Of a stretch of DNA of 64,000 bases, positions 43,016 through 50,977 are shown piece after piece. The DNA is from an uncultured Paludibaculum sp. (GTDB lineage: Bacteria; Acidobacteriota; Terriglobia; Bryobacterales; Bryobacteraceae). A program made the translations under genes and the position numbers. The notes under the pieces were generated by a model, which saw only the letters and a program-made list of their open reading frames with translations, was not told where the DNA came from and made no database searches. The stretch lies in contig NZ_OY762267.1 of the NCBI RefSeq assembly GCF_963665245.1, positions 2,294,001 through 2,358,000 on the forward strand, written 5' to 3'. The first letter of the stretch is position 1; each line of letters starts with the position of its first letter.

Positions 43016-43492
43016 ATGAAAGAACGAATGAATTATGTGAAGGCCGCTCCGGAGGTATACAAAGCAATGCTCGGGGTGCATCAGCAACTGGAGCAGAGCG
43101 GCCTGGACAAGAGGCTGCTGGACTTGGTGTACCTGCGGGCGTCGCAGATCAGCCGCTGCGCCTTCTGTATCGATATGCACTGGAAGGATCTGCGGGCGTT
43201 GGGCGTGCCGGAGCAGGACCTCTACATGCTGAACGCCTGGCACGAGTGGCCGGCGTTTACAGCCCGCGAGCGGGCGGCGCTGCAGTGGACGGAGTCCGTA
43301 ACCTTACTCACCGAAGGCTTCGTACCGGACACCGTGTATGACGCGGCGCGAGCCGAGTTTTCGGAGGCGGAACTGGCGCGATTGACCATGGCCGTGGCGG
43401 CTATCAACGGTTGGAACCGGCTGAGCGTGGCCTTCCGCAGAACAGCGGGCGCCTATAAGCCGGCGTCGGCAACGGCCCATGTCTCTGCCTGA
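43016..43492 (+). CDS. AhpD-like carboxymuconolactone decarboxylase family protein
   Basis: Peroxidase-type alkyl hydroperoxide protein. It has the CMD/AhpD core SQISRCAFCIDMHWKDLRAL with the redox pair CAFC and nearby His, and LLTEGFVPDTVYD and AVAAINGWNRLSVAF. ATG 43016 is chosen because AAGGAG lies 7 bases upstream; ATG 43010 is too close. About 158 residues, the normal length for a monomer of the trimeric family. It follows doxX by 133 bp and is likely in the TetR regulon. Confidence 0.93.
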   Translation: MKERMNYVKAAPEVYKAMLGVHQQLEQSGLDKRLLDLVYLRASQISRCAFCIDMHWKDLRALGVPEQDLYMLNAWHEWPAFTARERAALQWTESVTLLTEGFVPDTVYDAARAEFSEAELARLTMAVAAINGWNRLSVAFRRTAGAYKPASATAHVSA

Positions 43493-43531
43493 AACAGCCG
43501 GCCACAAGCACTCCTGAGCGCCGAGGGTAAG

Positions 43532-43573
43532 GCAGACGCCTCCGTCCGCAGCCGGGCCCCTGGCCGGCTCTCC
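43532..43573. repeat. 42-bp intergenic repeat, copy 2
   Basis: GCAGACGCCTCCGTCCGCAG...GGCCGGCTCTCC, the partner of 24524-24565. It lies in the convergent gap between the ahpD-like gene and the histidine kinase. Both copies sit beside gene 3' ends, as REP-like or bidirectional terminator elements do. Confidence 0.55.
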
Positions 43574-43601
43574 TTCCTCCCGGCCCCCGCAAGGTGCACC
43601 G

Positions 43602-45533
43602 CTAGCTGGATTCCAGAATCTGGTTGAGCCGGCGGCCCAGGTCCGACTTGCGGTAGGGCTTGTTGAGAATGGCCCAGCGGCCCGAGAGGGGGACCCGGGT
43701 GTTCATGGTCTCCAGGGGGTACCCCGAGGTAAGCAGGACGCGTAGCGACGGCTTGATGTCCTGGGCCCGTTCGGCCAGCTCCCAGCCGCTGATTCCTCCG
43801 GGCATGACGACATCGGAAAAAAGGACGTCGATCTCACTGCTGCTGGAGTGGAGCTTGGCCAGAGCTTCGCGGCCGTCGGAGGCAACCATCACGCGGAAGC
43901 CGAGGCTCTCGAGGCAGCCAACGGCGTAGCCGCGAACGAAGGGATCGTCCTCCACGACAAGGACGGTGCCGGAGCCCCGCGGCAGGTCGGCCTCGGCCTC
44001 CGCCAGATCCGTCGCGATGGGCGCCGAGTGGTTCTTGGCGATGGGCAGGTAGAGCTTGATGGTGGTGCCAAGCGCGGGCTCGCTATAGATGGCGACGTGT
44101 CCATTGGATTGCTTGATGAATCCGTAGACCATGCTGAGGCCAAGGCCGCTGCCTTTACCCACCTCTTTGGTGGTGAAGAAAGGCTCGAAGACACGCTCTC
44201 GGACCTCGGGCGTCATGCCGACGCCGTCGTCGGTGATCTGGACAAGCACGTACATGCCAGGCAACACTTCGGGATGCTCGTCCTGGTAGCGCGGATCGAG
44301 AGTGGCGTTGGTGGCTGAAATGGTCAACGTACCGCCATCCGGCATGGCGTCCTGCGCGTTGAGAGCGAGATTGAGGATGGCGGATTCCAGTTGGGCCGCG
44401 TCGGCGAAGGCGGGCACGAGTTGGTTGTCGAGGGTGGTGCGGATCTCAATGTCCTCACGCAGGGTGCGGCGGAGGATGACGCGCATGCCTTCAATGAGTT
44501 GCCGGCAGTCGATATTGACCGGCTGGAGCGTCTGGCGGCGGCTGAACGCGAGCAGCCGGCGTGTGAGTTCCGCTCCGCGCTCGCCGGCGTTGATGACGGT
44601 TTCGCAGAACTGGCGCAGATCGGGCCGGGCGCGAAGCTTGTCGCTGAGCAACTCGGTGTTGCCGATGATGACGGTGAGCAGGTTGTTGAAGTCGTGGGCG
44701 ATACCGCCGGAGAGCTGGCCGACGGTCTCCATCTTCTGGGCCTGGACGAGCTGCTCTTCGGTGCGTTTGCGTTCGGTGAGGTCGTGGATGATGCCGACGA
44801 AGATGGACTCGCCGTGCTGTTCCGCCTCGCCGACGGAGAGGTCCATGGGAAACGTAGAGCCGTCCTTGCGGCGGCCCACGACTTCACGGCCGATGCCGAT
44901 GATCTTCCGTTCGCCGGTACGCTGGTAGTTCTCCAGGTAGTGGTCGTGCTCCTCTTGAAACGGCGAGGGCATGAGCATCTTGACGTTGTGCCCGATGACC
45001 TCGTCGCGGCTGTAGCCGAACAGGCGTTCGCAGGCGGGGTTGAACATCTGGATGTCGCCCTTGACGCCGATAAGAATCACTCCGTCGACGGCGGTGTCGA
45101 CAACGGCACGCAGGCGGGCGGCGGCTTCGGCGACCTTGCGCTCGTTGCGTTCGCGCTCGGTGAGGTCATGGATGATGCCGACGAAGATGGAGGCGCCATC
45201 CTGCACCGCTTCACCGACGGAGAGGTCCATAGGGAAAGTGGAGCCGTCCTTGCGGCGGCCCACCACTTCGCGGCCGATCCCGATGATCTTCCGCTCGCCG
45301 GTGCGGTGGTAGTTCTCAAGGTAGCCGTCGTGCTCATCGTGAAACGGAGCGGGCATGAGAATCTTCACATTCTGCCCAATGACTTCCCCGCGAGCATAGC
45401 CGAACAGCCGCTCGCAGGCCGGGTTGAACATCAGAATGTCGCCGCGGGCGCCGATCAGGATGACGCCATCGACTGCCGTGTCGACGACCGCACGCAGACG
45501 GCTCTCTTCTTTCTGTTCATCGGGAGTCGGCAC
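43602..45533 (-). CDS. Double-PAS hybrid histidine kinase with receiver
   Basis: Cytoplasmic sensor kinase (no membrane helix) with its own receiver. An open frame reaches TTG 45587 (numbering used here), but the promoter at 45545-45572 implies a start at GTG 45533. Two near-identical FixL-like PAS domains (about 30-145 and 155-265) precede a HisKA/HATPase unit: phospho-acceptor H288 (GGIAHDFNNLL), N-box NLALNAQDAM, GVGM and GKGSGLGLSM. The receiver has EDD, phospho-acceptor D582 and the NKPY lysine. In FixL the heme His lies in DPHIIGIGR; here both PAS domains read ERKIIGIGR (K100, K218), so heme binding is unlikely. IS copy 2 sits immediately upstream. Confidence 0.93.
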   Translation of the reverse strand: MPTPDEQKEESRLRAVVDTAVDGVILIGARGDILMFNPACERLFGYARGEVIGQNVKILMPAPFHDEHDGYLENYHRTGERKIIGIGREVVGRRKDGSTFPMDLSVGEAVQDGASIFVGIIHDLTERERNERKVAEAAARLRAVVDTAVDGVILIGVKGDIQMFNPACERLFGYSRDEVIGHNVKMLMPSPFQEEHDHYLENYQRTGERKIIGIGREVVGRRKDGSTFPMDLSVGEAEQHGESIFVGIIHDLTERKRTEEQLVQAQKMETVGQLSGGIAHDFNNLLTVIIGNTELLSDKLRARPDLRQFCETVINAGERGAELTRRLLAFSRRQTLQPVNIDCRQLIEGMRVILRRTLREDIEIRTTLDNQLVPAFADAAQLESAILNLALNAQDAMPDGGTLTISATNATLDPRYQDEHPEVLPGMYVLVQITDDGVGMTPEVRERVFEPFFTTKEVGKGSGLGLSMVYGFIKQSNGHVAIYSEPALGTTIKLYLPIAKNHSAPIATDLAEAEADLPRGSGTVLVVEDDPFVRGYAVGCLESLGFRVMVASDGREALAKLHSSSSEIDVLFSDVVMPGGISGWELAERAQDIKPSLRVLLTSGYPLETMNTRVPLSGRWAILNKPYRKSDLGRRLNQILESS

Positions 45534-45544
45534 GGGACATACGC

Positions 45545-45572
45545 AGTATACTTGACGCAGGGGTAAAGTCAA
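45545..45572 (-). promoter_or_regulatory. Sigma-70-like promoter of the PAS kinase
   Basis: Minus-strand -35 TTGACT (45572-45567) and -10 TATACT (45550-45545), 16-bp spacer. The start site would be about 45538, leaving a leader of only some 5 nt before GTG 45533, so translation may be leaderless. The 16-bp target duplication of IS copy 2 begins at 45573, directly beside the -35 box. Confidence 0.6.
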
Positions 45573-45588
45573 CAGCATGCCCAGCAAA
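45573..45588. repeat. Target-site duplication, left (IS copy 2)
   Basis: CAGCATGCCCAGCAAA, repeated exactly at 47110-47125 on the other side of the element. Sixteen bases is long for a DDE element; it fits the ISTde1-like subgroup of the IS1202 family (15-17 bp, recalled knowledge). Confidence 0.9.
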
Positions 45589-47109
45589 TGTCGCTAGTAT
45601 GTGATCTGTCCGCATGAGTTCACACGTGATCTGTCCGTTCGAGCAGAGCGGCGGGCGAGTCTTGGAAGGTGGAAGCCCCCAAGGATTGCCCGGCCGCGGA
45701 AGTGGAGCGGATGATGAAGCTACAAGAAGTGCTGCTGAAGGCCATGGCGAAGAAGATCACATGGTGGAGCGCGGCGGAGATCATCGGAGTGAGCGACCGA
45801 ACGATGCGACGCTGGCGGGAGAGGCTGGAAGAGCACGGCTATTCGGGCTTGGCCGACCGGCGGAAAGGCAGGCCGAGTGACAAGAGGGTGCCCTTGGCGA
45901 TGGCGGAGGAGGTGTTGCGGCTGTACCAGGAAACCTACTATGACCTGAACATGCGGCACTTTCACGAGAAGCTGCGCGAGCAACACGGCATCCAGCTGAG
46001 CTACACGTGGGTGCAGAAGGCGCTGCAGGGTGCGGGCTTGGTGGCCAAGCGGGGTAGGCGGGCCAAGCATCGGCGGAGACGGGAGCCTCGACCGCTGCCG
46101 GGGATGCTGCTGCACATCGACGGGAGCAAGCACCAGTGGTTCAGCGATGAGCGATGGTATGACCTGATCGTGATCCTGGATGATGCGACGAAGGAGATCT
46201 ACTACGCACAGTTGGTGGAGGAGGAATCGACGCGGACGGTGATGGCGGGCCTGCGGCATGTGATTGAGTCGAAGGGTCTGTTCTGTGCGTTGTACAGCGA
46301 CCGGGGCAGCCACTTTTTCGTGACGCCGAAAGCGGGCGGGAAGGTTGATAAGGGCCGTCTGACGCAGGTTGGGCGAGCGATGAAGGAGTTGGGCGTGCAG
46401 ATGATCGCGGCCTACTCGCCACAAGCGCGAGGCCGGTCAGAGCGGAGCTTCGGGACCTGGCAGGGCCGACTGCCACAGGAGTTGCGGCTGGCGGGGATCA
46501 CCACCGCGGAAAGGGCCAATGAGTTCTTGGCCGAACGTTACATTGGCGAGTTCAACGAGAAGTTCACGGTTGAGGCGAAGGAGACAGGGACGGCGTTTCG
46601 GAAGACGACGCGCGCCGATCTGAACTGGGTGTTCACGGTGCAGACTGAGCGCGTGGTAGATCGGGATAACACGGTGGCGATCGGCGACCAGAGCTGGCAA
46701 CTGGAGAAGAGCCGTTTCCGCCACTCCCTGGCGAAGAGCACAGTGACCATTCACGAGCACCTGGATGGAACGGTGTCGATCCGATTTGGACCGCATGTGG
46801 TAGGCCGCTACACAGCCGAGGGCGCACGATTGCGGGACACTCGACAATCACGAAAGGAAGACTGTGGAAAAGGCGGGCCCGAGGAAGCCGAGGAAAACCG
46901 CGAGGCGGTTTCCCACGGCTCCCACCGTCCCTTGGAAATCCCGCCGAGCCGGGATTCCCACTTTCCCACCGCCCCGACGACGACGAGAAAGGTACGTCCG
47001 AAGACCCGGAAGCCGCCTTCGGCGAGCAGAAAAGGATCATCGGGTGCGGTCAACTGATGCGGACAGATCGTGTGTGAATAAAAGCGGACAGATTGACTTA
47101 CTACCGACA
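45589..47109 (+). mobile_element. Insertion sequence copy 2, 1521 bp, with 16-bp duplication
   Basis: Appears identical to 4976-6496 over its whole length at an offset of 40,613. TGTCG...CGACA ends with imperfect inverted repeats. It lies between the divergent PAS kinase and lipase-like genes and replaces whatever was upstream of the kinase -35 box. The clean target duplication indicates a simple recent transposition. Confidence 0.93.
45711..47057 (+). CDS. DDE transposase of IS copy 2
   Basis: Same protein as at 5098-6444: N-terminal helix-turn-helix, RNase H-like core with the D-D-E triad (LHIDGSKHQWF, LYSDRGSHFF, GRSERSFGTWQG) and a Pro/Arg-rich tail. ATG start, with a GTG at 45669 as the upstream alternative. 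No disabling change was seen. Confidence 0.9.
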   Translation: MMKLQEVLLKAMAKKITWWSAAEIIGVSDRTMRRWRERLEEHGYSGLADRRKGRPSDKRVPLAMAEEVLRLYQETYYDLNMRHFHEKLREQHGIQLSYTWVQKALQGAGLVAKRGRRAKHRRRREPRPLPGMLLHIDGSKHQWFSDERWYDLIVILDDATKEIYYAQLVEEESTRTVMAGLRHVIESKGLFCALYSDRGSHFFVTPKAGGKVDKGRLTQVGRAMKELGVQMIAAYSPQARGRSERSFGTWQGRLPQELRLAGITTAERANEFLAERYIGEFNEKFTVEAKETGTAFRKTTRADLNWVFTVQTERVVDRDNTVAIGDQSWQLEKSRFRHSLAKSTVTIHEHLDGTVSIRFGPHVVGRYTAEGARLRDTRQSRKEDCGKGGPEEAEENREAVSHGSHRPLEIPPSRDSHFPTAPTTTRKVRPKTRKPPSASRKGSSGAVN

Positions 47110-47125
47110 CAGCATGCCCAGCAAA
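47110..47125. repeat. Target-site duplication, right (IS copy 2)
   Basis: Exact repeat of 45573-45588. Thirty bases later comes the ATG of the hydrolase gene, so the IS also lies in that gene's promoter region. Confidence 0.9.
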
Positions 47126-47154
47126 AGGCTGCGGACAGGCCATAATTGAGGGCG

Positions 47155-47910
47155 ATGCTTCCGAAAATTCGTGAGATTCTGCGCGGAATTTGGATTGTTG
47201 CCGGCCTGTCGATAACGGCGTGGATGTACGCGGGCTTTCAGACCGTGGATGTGGGCCCGGACGTACTGAGAGGTAGCGATCGAGTGGAAGTCGTTGTCAG
47301 CGACAGCGGGCTTGGTTTTCGCGGGCGGTTGGAGGCAAAACGGGTGGGCTTGATCTTCCTGCCCGGCGGACTGGTGGACCCGCTGGCGTATGCGCCGCTG
47401 ATGAGGGGGATCGCGGAGGCAGGCTACGAGGCGCGTCTGGTTTATTTTCCGCTGCGCTGCGCGTGCACGGAGTCACAGATCGCGCAGGTGTTCCGGAGCG
47501 TGCGAGCGACCATCGAGTCCGAACCGGAGACGGCCTGGGTGTTGGGCGGCCACTCGCGCGGGGGCATGCTGACGGCCCGATACGCGCACGAAGTGGGCAC
47601 CAACGGCCTCTCCGGACTGGTCCTGGTGGGGACGACGCATCCCAGGGACTTCAGCCTGGCGGGACTGACTCTGCCCATCACGAAGGTCTACGCGTCCAAC
47701 GATGGCGTCGCGCCGTACGCCAAGATGCGGCACAACGCGGAACTCCTGCCGGCCGCAACCAGATGGGTGGGGATTGAGGGCGGCAATCACGTGCAATTCG
47801 GCTATTACCGGCATCAGTTCGGTGACGATCGCGCGACAATTTCGCGCGCTGAACAGCAGGCCGCGTTGAAGGCGGCCCTGGTGTCGTTGCTGGCCGGCGT
47901 GCGTCGCTAG
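47155..47910 (+). CDS. Membrane-anchored alpha/beta hydrolase
   Basis: Esterase-like enzyme of unknown substrate, about 251 residues from ATG 47155 (TTG 47146 also open; GAGGG precedes the ATG). An N-terminal membrane segment (IWIVAGLSITAWMYAGF) is followed by the hydrolase fold: VGLIFLPGGLVDPLAYAPLM (oxyanion region), nucleophile Ser in VLGGHSRGGMLTARYA, Asp in KVYASNDGVAP and His in GIEGGNHVQFGYY. The layout matches the Abhydrolase_5 type. IS copy 2 is 45 bp upstream, so its native promoter may have been lost or replaced. Confidence 0.87.
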   Translation: MLPKIREILRGIWIVAGLSITAWMYAGFQTVDVGPDVLRGSDRVEVVVSDSGLGFRGRLEAKRVGLIFLPGGLVDPLAYAPLMRGIAEAGYEARLVYFPLRCACTESQIAQVFRSVRATIESEPETAWVLGGHSRGGMLTARYAHEVGTNGLSGLVLVGTTHPRDFSLAGLTLPITKVYASNDGVAPYAKMRHNAELLPAATRWVGIEGGNHVQFGYYRHQFGDDRATISRAEQQAALKAALVSLLAGVRR

Positions 47911-47919
47911 CGAGTTTAC

Positions 47920-47948
47920 TTGACAGCGCGCGCGGATGCGCCTATCCT
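47920..47948 (+). promoter_or_regulatory. Promoter of padR-ADOP
   Basis: TTGACA (47920-47925), 17-bp spacer, TATCCT (47943-47948). The start site would fall near 47955, only about 7 nt before ATG 47962, so the mRNA is nearly leaderless. ATCGAT (47951-47956) at the start site is palindromic and may be a PadR contact. Confidence 0.7.
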
Positions 47949-47961
47949 CCATCGATAGACG

Positions 47962-48300
47962 ATGGGAACGCCAAAGAAACAATCGGAACTGCTGCCCGGC
48001 ACCTTGGACCTGCTCATTCTGCGAGCCCTGGTAGCTGGCCCGATGCACGGGTACGGGATCGCCTTTCGCCTGAAGCAGGTGTCAGACGAGGTCCTACAGG
48101 TAGGGGAGAGCTCGCTATATCCCGCCCTGCAGCGGCTTCTGCTGAACGGCTGGGTGAAGGCGGAGTGGGGCGCATCGGAGAACAACCGCCGCGCGCGGTT
48201 CTACGCGTTGACCGCCTCCGGCCGGAAGCAGCTCACCTCGGAACGCGAGGAGTTTGACCGCATGGTGGAGGCGATCCAGAAGGTTCTGAATATGGCATGA
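47962..48300 (+). CDS. PadR-family transcriptional regulator
   Basis: A 112-residue winged-helix repressor: LLPGTLDLLILRALVAGPMH with GYGIAFRLKQ, the recognition region QVGESSLYPALQRLLLNGWV, the wing RRARFYALTASGRKQL, and a short C-terminal dimer helix. Such regulators precede ADOP permeases throughout Acidobacteriota. The stop overlaps the next start as ATGA, so the pair is coupled. No Shine-Dalgarno is seen, in line with the nearly leaderless promoter. Confidence 0.96.
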   Translation: MGTPKKQSELLPGTLDLLILRALVAGPMHGYGIAFRLKQVSDEVLQVGESSLYPALQRLLLNGWVKAEWGASENNRRARFYALTASGRKQLTSEREEFDRMVEAIQKVLNMA

Positions 48301-50957
48301 GCATGGACCTGCCAACCCGGTTGGTGCGTGCCTGGAACCGGCTGAAGTTCCGCTGGAGGCGGGAGCGGTTCGAAGCGGAGCTGACTGAGGAACTGGCGTT
48401 CCATCTGGAACAGAAACAGGCCGAGAACCTCCGCGCTGGAGCCGGGCCTGAGCAGGCCCTGGTACTGACCCGCCGGCAGATCGGCAACGTCACCAGGGCG
48501 AGAGAGGACTGCCGCGATATGTGGAGTTTCCTAAGCTTGGAACAACTGGCGCAGGACCTGCGACACGCGGTCCGGATGTACGGCCGGACACCTGTGTTTA
48601 CGGCCATCTCGGTGCTGTCTCTCGCCTTGGGCATCGGCGGCAATGCCGCCATGTTCAGTCTGGTGAACACGCTGCTCGTGCGGCCATTGCCTTACGCGCA
48701 GCCGGAGCGGCTGGTGCGGATCACCGGAATCTATCCAAGAGCCGCCGTGCCGTACTTCCAGCAGCGGAGCCAGGCGATGGAAGTGGCGTCGGTCAGTGCC
48801 GGATCGGAGTTCAACCTGACTGGCACGGGGCAGGCGAAGCGCGTGACGGGGAGCCAGGTGACACCCAACTTTCTGTCCGTGTTGGGCACCTCGGTCGCGA
48901 TGGGTCGCGACTTTCGTCCGGGGGAAGATGGGCCAGGTCGCGACGGAGTCGTGATCCTCAGCGACACCCTATGGAAAGTCCGGTTCGGCGGGGATCCCTC
49001 AGTGCTTGGACGGATCGTGCGGCTCGACGGGCGGAACCGCACTATCATCGGCATCATGCCGGCGCGTTTCCACTACCCTTCGGCCAAGGTCGAGTTGTGG
49101 GTACCAATGCGGATGGATGCCACGAACTTCCTGGAGTATTGGGGTACGGAGTTCATGCCGTTGGTGGCACGACTGCGGCCCACTGCGACTCTGGATGCAG
49201 CGCAGTCGGAGCTCCGCGGTCTGGTGGGGCAGTTCCGCGGCACGTTCCCCTATGTCATGGCGCGGGATTGGAATGCGGACTCAACTGTGATTCCGCTGCA
49301 GCAGGACATCGTCGGCGACGTGCGTGGCAAGCTCCTCATCCTGCTAGCTTCGGTAGGCCTCGTGCTGTTGATCGCCTGTGCCAACGTGGCCAGCCTGCTG
49401 CTGGCTCGGGCAACGACACGGCGCAAGGAACTGGCGTTGCGGGCCGCCTTGGGCGCCAGCCGGATGCGCGTGATCCGGCAGTTGTTGACGGAGAGTGTCG
49501 GTCTGGCCATGACCGGCGCGGCGCTGGGGATCCTGCTGGGCGCGGGTGCGCTGTCTATCTTCAAGTCATTGCTGCCGCCTTCCCTGCCCGGCCTGGCGCA
49601 GGCAGGGATCGACTGGCCGATCATCGCGGCGGTAACCGCACTGGCCTTGGTCACAGGTGTCGCCTCCGGCCTGGCGCCGGCCTTGAGCGCTTCGCAGGTG
49701 GACATCACCGAGACGATCAAAACCGGCGGGCAGAGAGCGACATCGGGTGTCTGGACCCGAGTACGAGGGATGATCATTGCGGGTGAGGTCGCGCTCACGC
49801 TGGTCTTGCTGGTGAGCGCCGGACTGTTATTGAGAAGCCTGTGGAAGCTCGCGGAGACAGACCTGGGTTTCGACCCGGCACGCATGGTTACCGTGCAGAT
49901 CAGCCCAAACCAGTCGGCCTGTGCGCAGCGGACAGCGTGCCTGGCACTTTACGACCGCTTGATCCAGCGGGTACGTAGCGTCGGCGGAGTCGAGGACGCC
50001 GCGGTGGCGAACTCCGTCCCGCTCGATGGCCAGGTGCCGACAATACCTGGTGACATCGAAGGGCACCCCAAGACGGTGGAGAATCCAGCGCCGATGCTGT
50101 GGTTCGGCGCAGTGAGTCCCGGGTACTTCCGGATGATGCATACGCCGCTGCTGGCCGGCCGCCTTCTGTCGGAGTCGGACGGGCCTGACTCGGAGCTGGT
50201 CGTTGTCATCCCGGCTTCCACCGCCAAGAGATTCTGGCCGAACGAAAGCGCCATCGGCAAACACCTGCGGCAGGCGGGTGCCCAGAGATGGAGAACGATT
50301 GTGGGCGTCGTGGGCGATGTACGGCAGTTCACATTGAGCCAGAGCCTGCCTGCCGGGGTGGCCGGAGCCGTCTACATGCCCTACGCGCAGGCGGACCGCA
50401 CGGATGGGCAGATACCGGCCGCCATGACACTGCTGGCCAAGGTGGCCGCGAACGACAGCCACATCCAGGCGGAGATTCAGCGGTTAGCGGCCGATCAGGA
50501 TCCGAATGTGCCAGTGGGTCACATCGCCGCCCTGGAGGATACCGTGTCGGGGTCGATCGCGGATTTTCGCTCGATGATGCAGGTGTTCCTGAGTTTCGCG
50601 GGCGCGGCGATCCTGCTGGCGGCGGTGGGCATCTATGGGTTGATGTCCTACTGGGTGAGCCAGCGTGCCTACGAGATCGGCCTGCGCGTTGCGATCGGCG
50701 CGACCCGCCGCAACATCGTGTCGATGATCCTGCGGCAGGGGCTGCGCGTCGCTCTGTACGGAGTTTTGGCCGGGCTTGGGCTCGCTTTGCTGTTGACACG
50801 TTCGCTACAGGCACTGCTTTACGGCGTAACGGCCACGGACACGTCGACATTCTTGGCGGTCACCGTCCTTGTGCTGAGCGTCGCCGCTCTCGCCACCGTC
50901 GTTCCGGCGTGGAGAGCAACGCGGATTGACCCGGTGCGCTCGTTGCGGGCTGAGTAG
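48297..50957 (+). CDS. ADOP-family MacB/FtsX-like permease
   Basis: An 886-residue membrane protein made of two MacB_PCD/FtsX units. The N-terminal soluble segment is the ADOP type (FRWRRERFEAELTEELAFHL); then a helix (TAISVLSLALGIGGNAAMFS), a first periplasmic domain, three helices around LLILLASVGLVLLIACANVA and AVTALALVTGVASGLAPALS, a second periplasmic domain, and final helices (FAGAAILLAAVGIYGLMSYW, VLVLSVAALATVVPAWRA). No ATPase partner is adjacent, hence 'orphan'. Transported substrate unknown. It is controlled by the coupled PadR. Confidence 0.94.
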   Translation: MSMDLPTRLVRAWNRLKFRWRRERFEAELTEELAFHLEQKQAENLRAGAGPEQALVLTRRQIGNVTRAREDCRDMWSFLSLEQLAQDLRHAVRMYGRTPVFTAISVLSLALGIGGNAAMFSLVNTLLVRPLPYAQPERLVRITGIYPRAAVPYFQQRSQAMEVASVSAGSEFNLTGTGQAKRVTGSQVTPNFLSVLGTSVAMGRDFRPGEDGPGRDGVVILSDTLWKVRFGGDPSVLGRIVRLDGRNRTIIGIMPARFHYPSAKVELWVPMRMDATNFLEYWGTEFMPLVARLRPTATLDAAQSELRGLVGQFRGTFPYVMARDWNADSTVIPLQQDIVGDVRGKLLILLASVGLVLLIACANVASLLLARATTRRKELALRAALGASRMRVIRQLLTESVGLAMTGAALGILLGAGALSIFKSLLPPSLPGLAQAGIDWPIIAAVTALALVTGVASGLAPALSASQVDITETIKTGGQRATSGVWTRVRGMIIAGEVALTLVLLVSAGLLLRSLWKLAETDLGFDPARMVTVQISPNQSACAQRTACLALYDRLIQRVRSVGGVEDAAVANSVPLDGQVPTIPGDIEGHPKTVENPAPMLWFGAVSPGYFRMMHTPLLAGRLLSESDGPDSELVVVIPASTAKRFWPNESAIGKHLRQAGAQRWRTIVGVVGDVRQFTLSQSLPAGVAGAVYMPYAQADRTDGQIPAAMTLLAKVAANDSHIQAEIQRLAADQDPNVPVGHIAALEDTVSGSIADFRSMMQVFLSFAGAAILLAAVGIYGLMSYWVSQRAYEIGLRVAIGATRRNIVSMILRQGLRVALYGVLAGLGLALLLTRSLQALLYGVTATDTSTFLAVTVLVLSVAALATVVPAWRATRIDPVRSLRAE

Positions 50958-50977
50958 AGCGGGCATAATAGGGTGGA

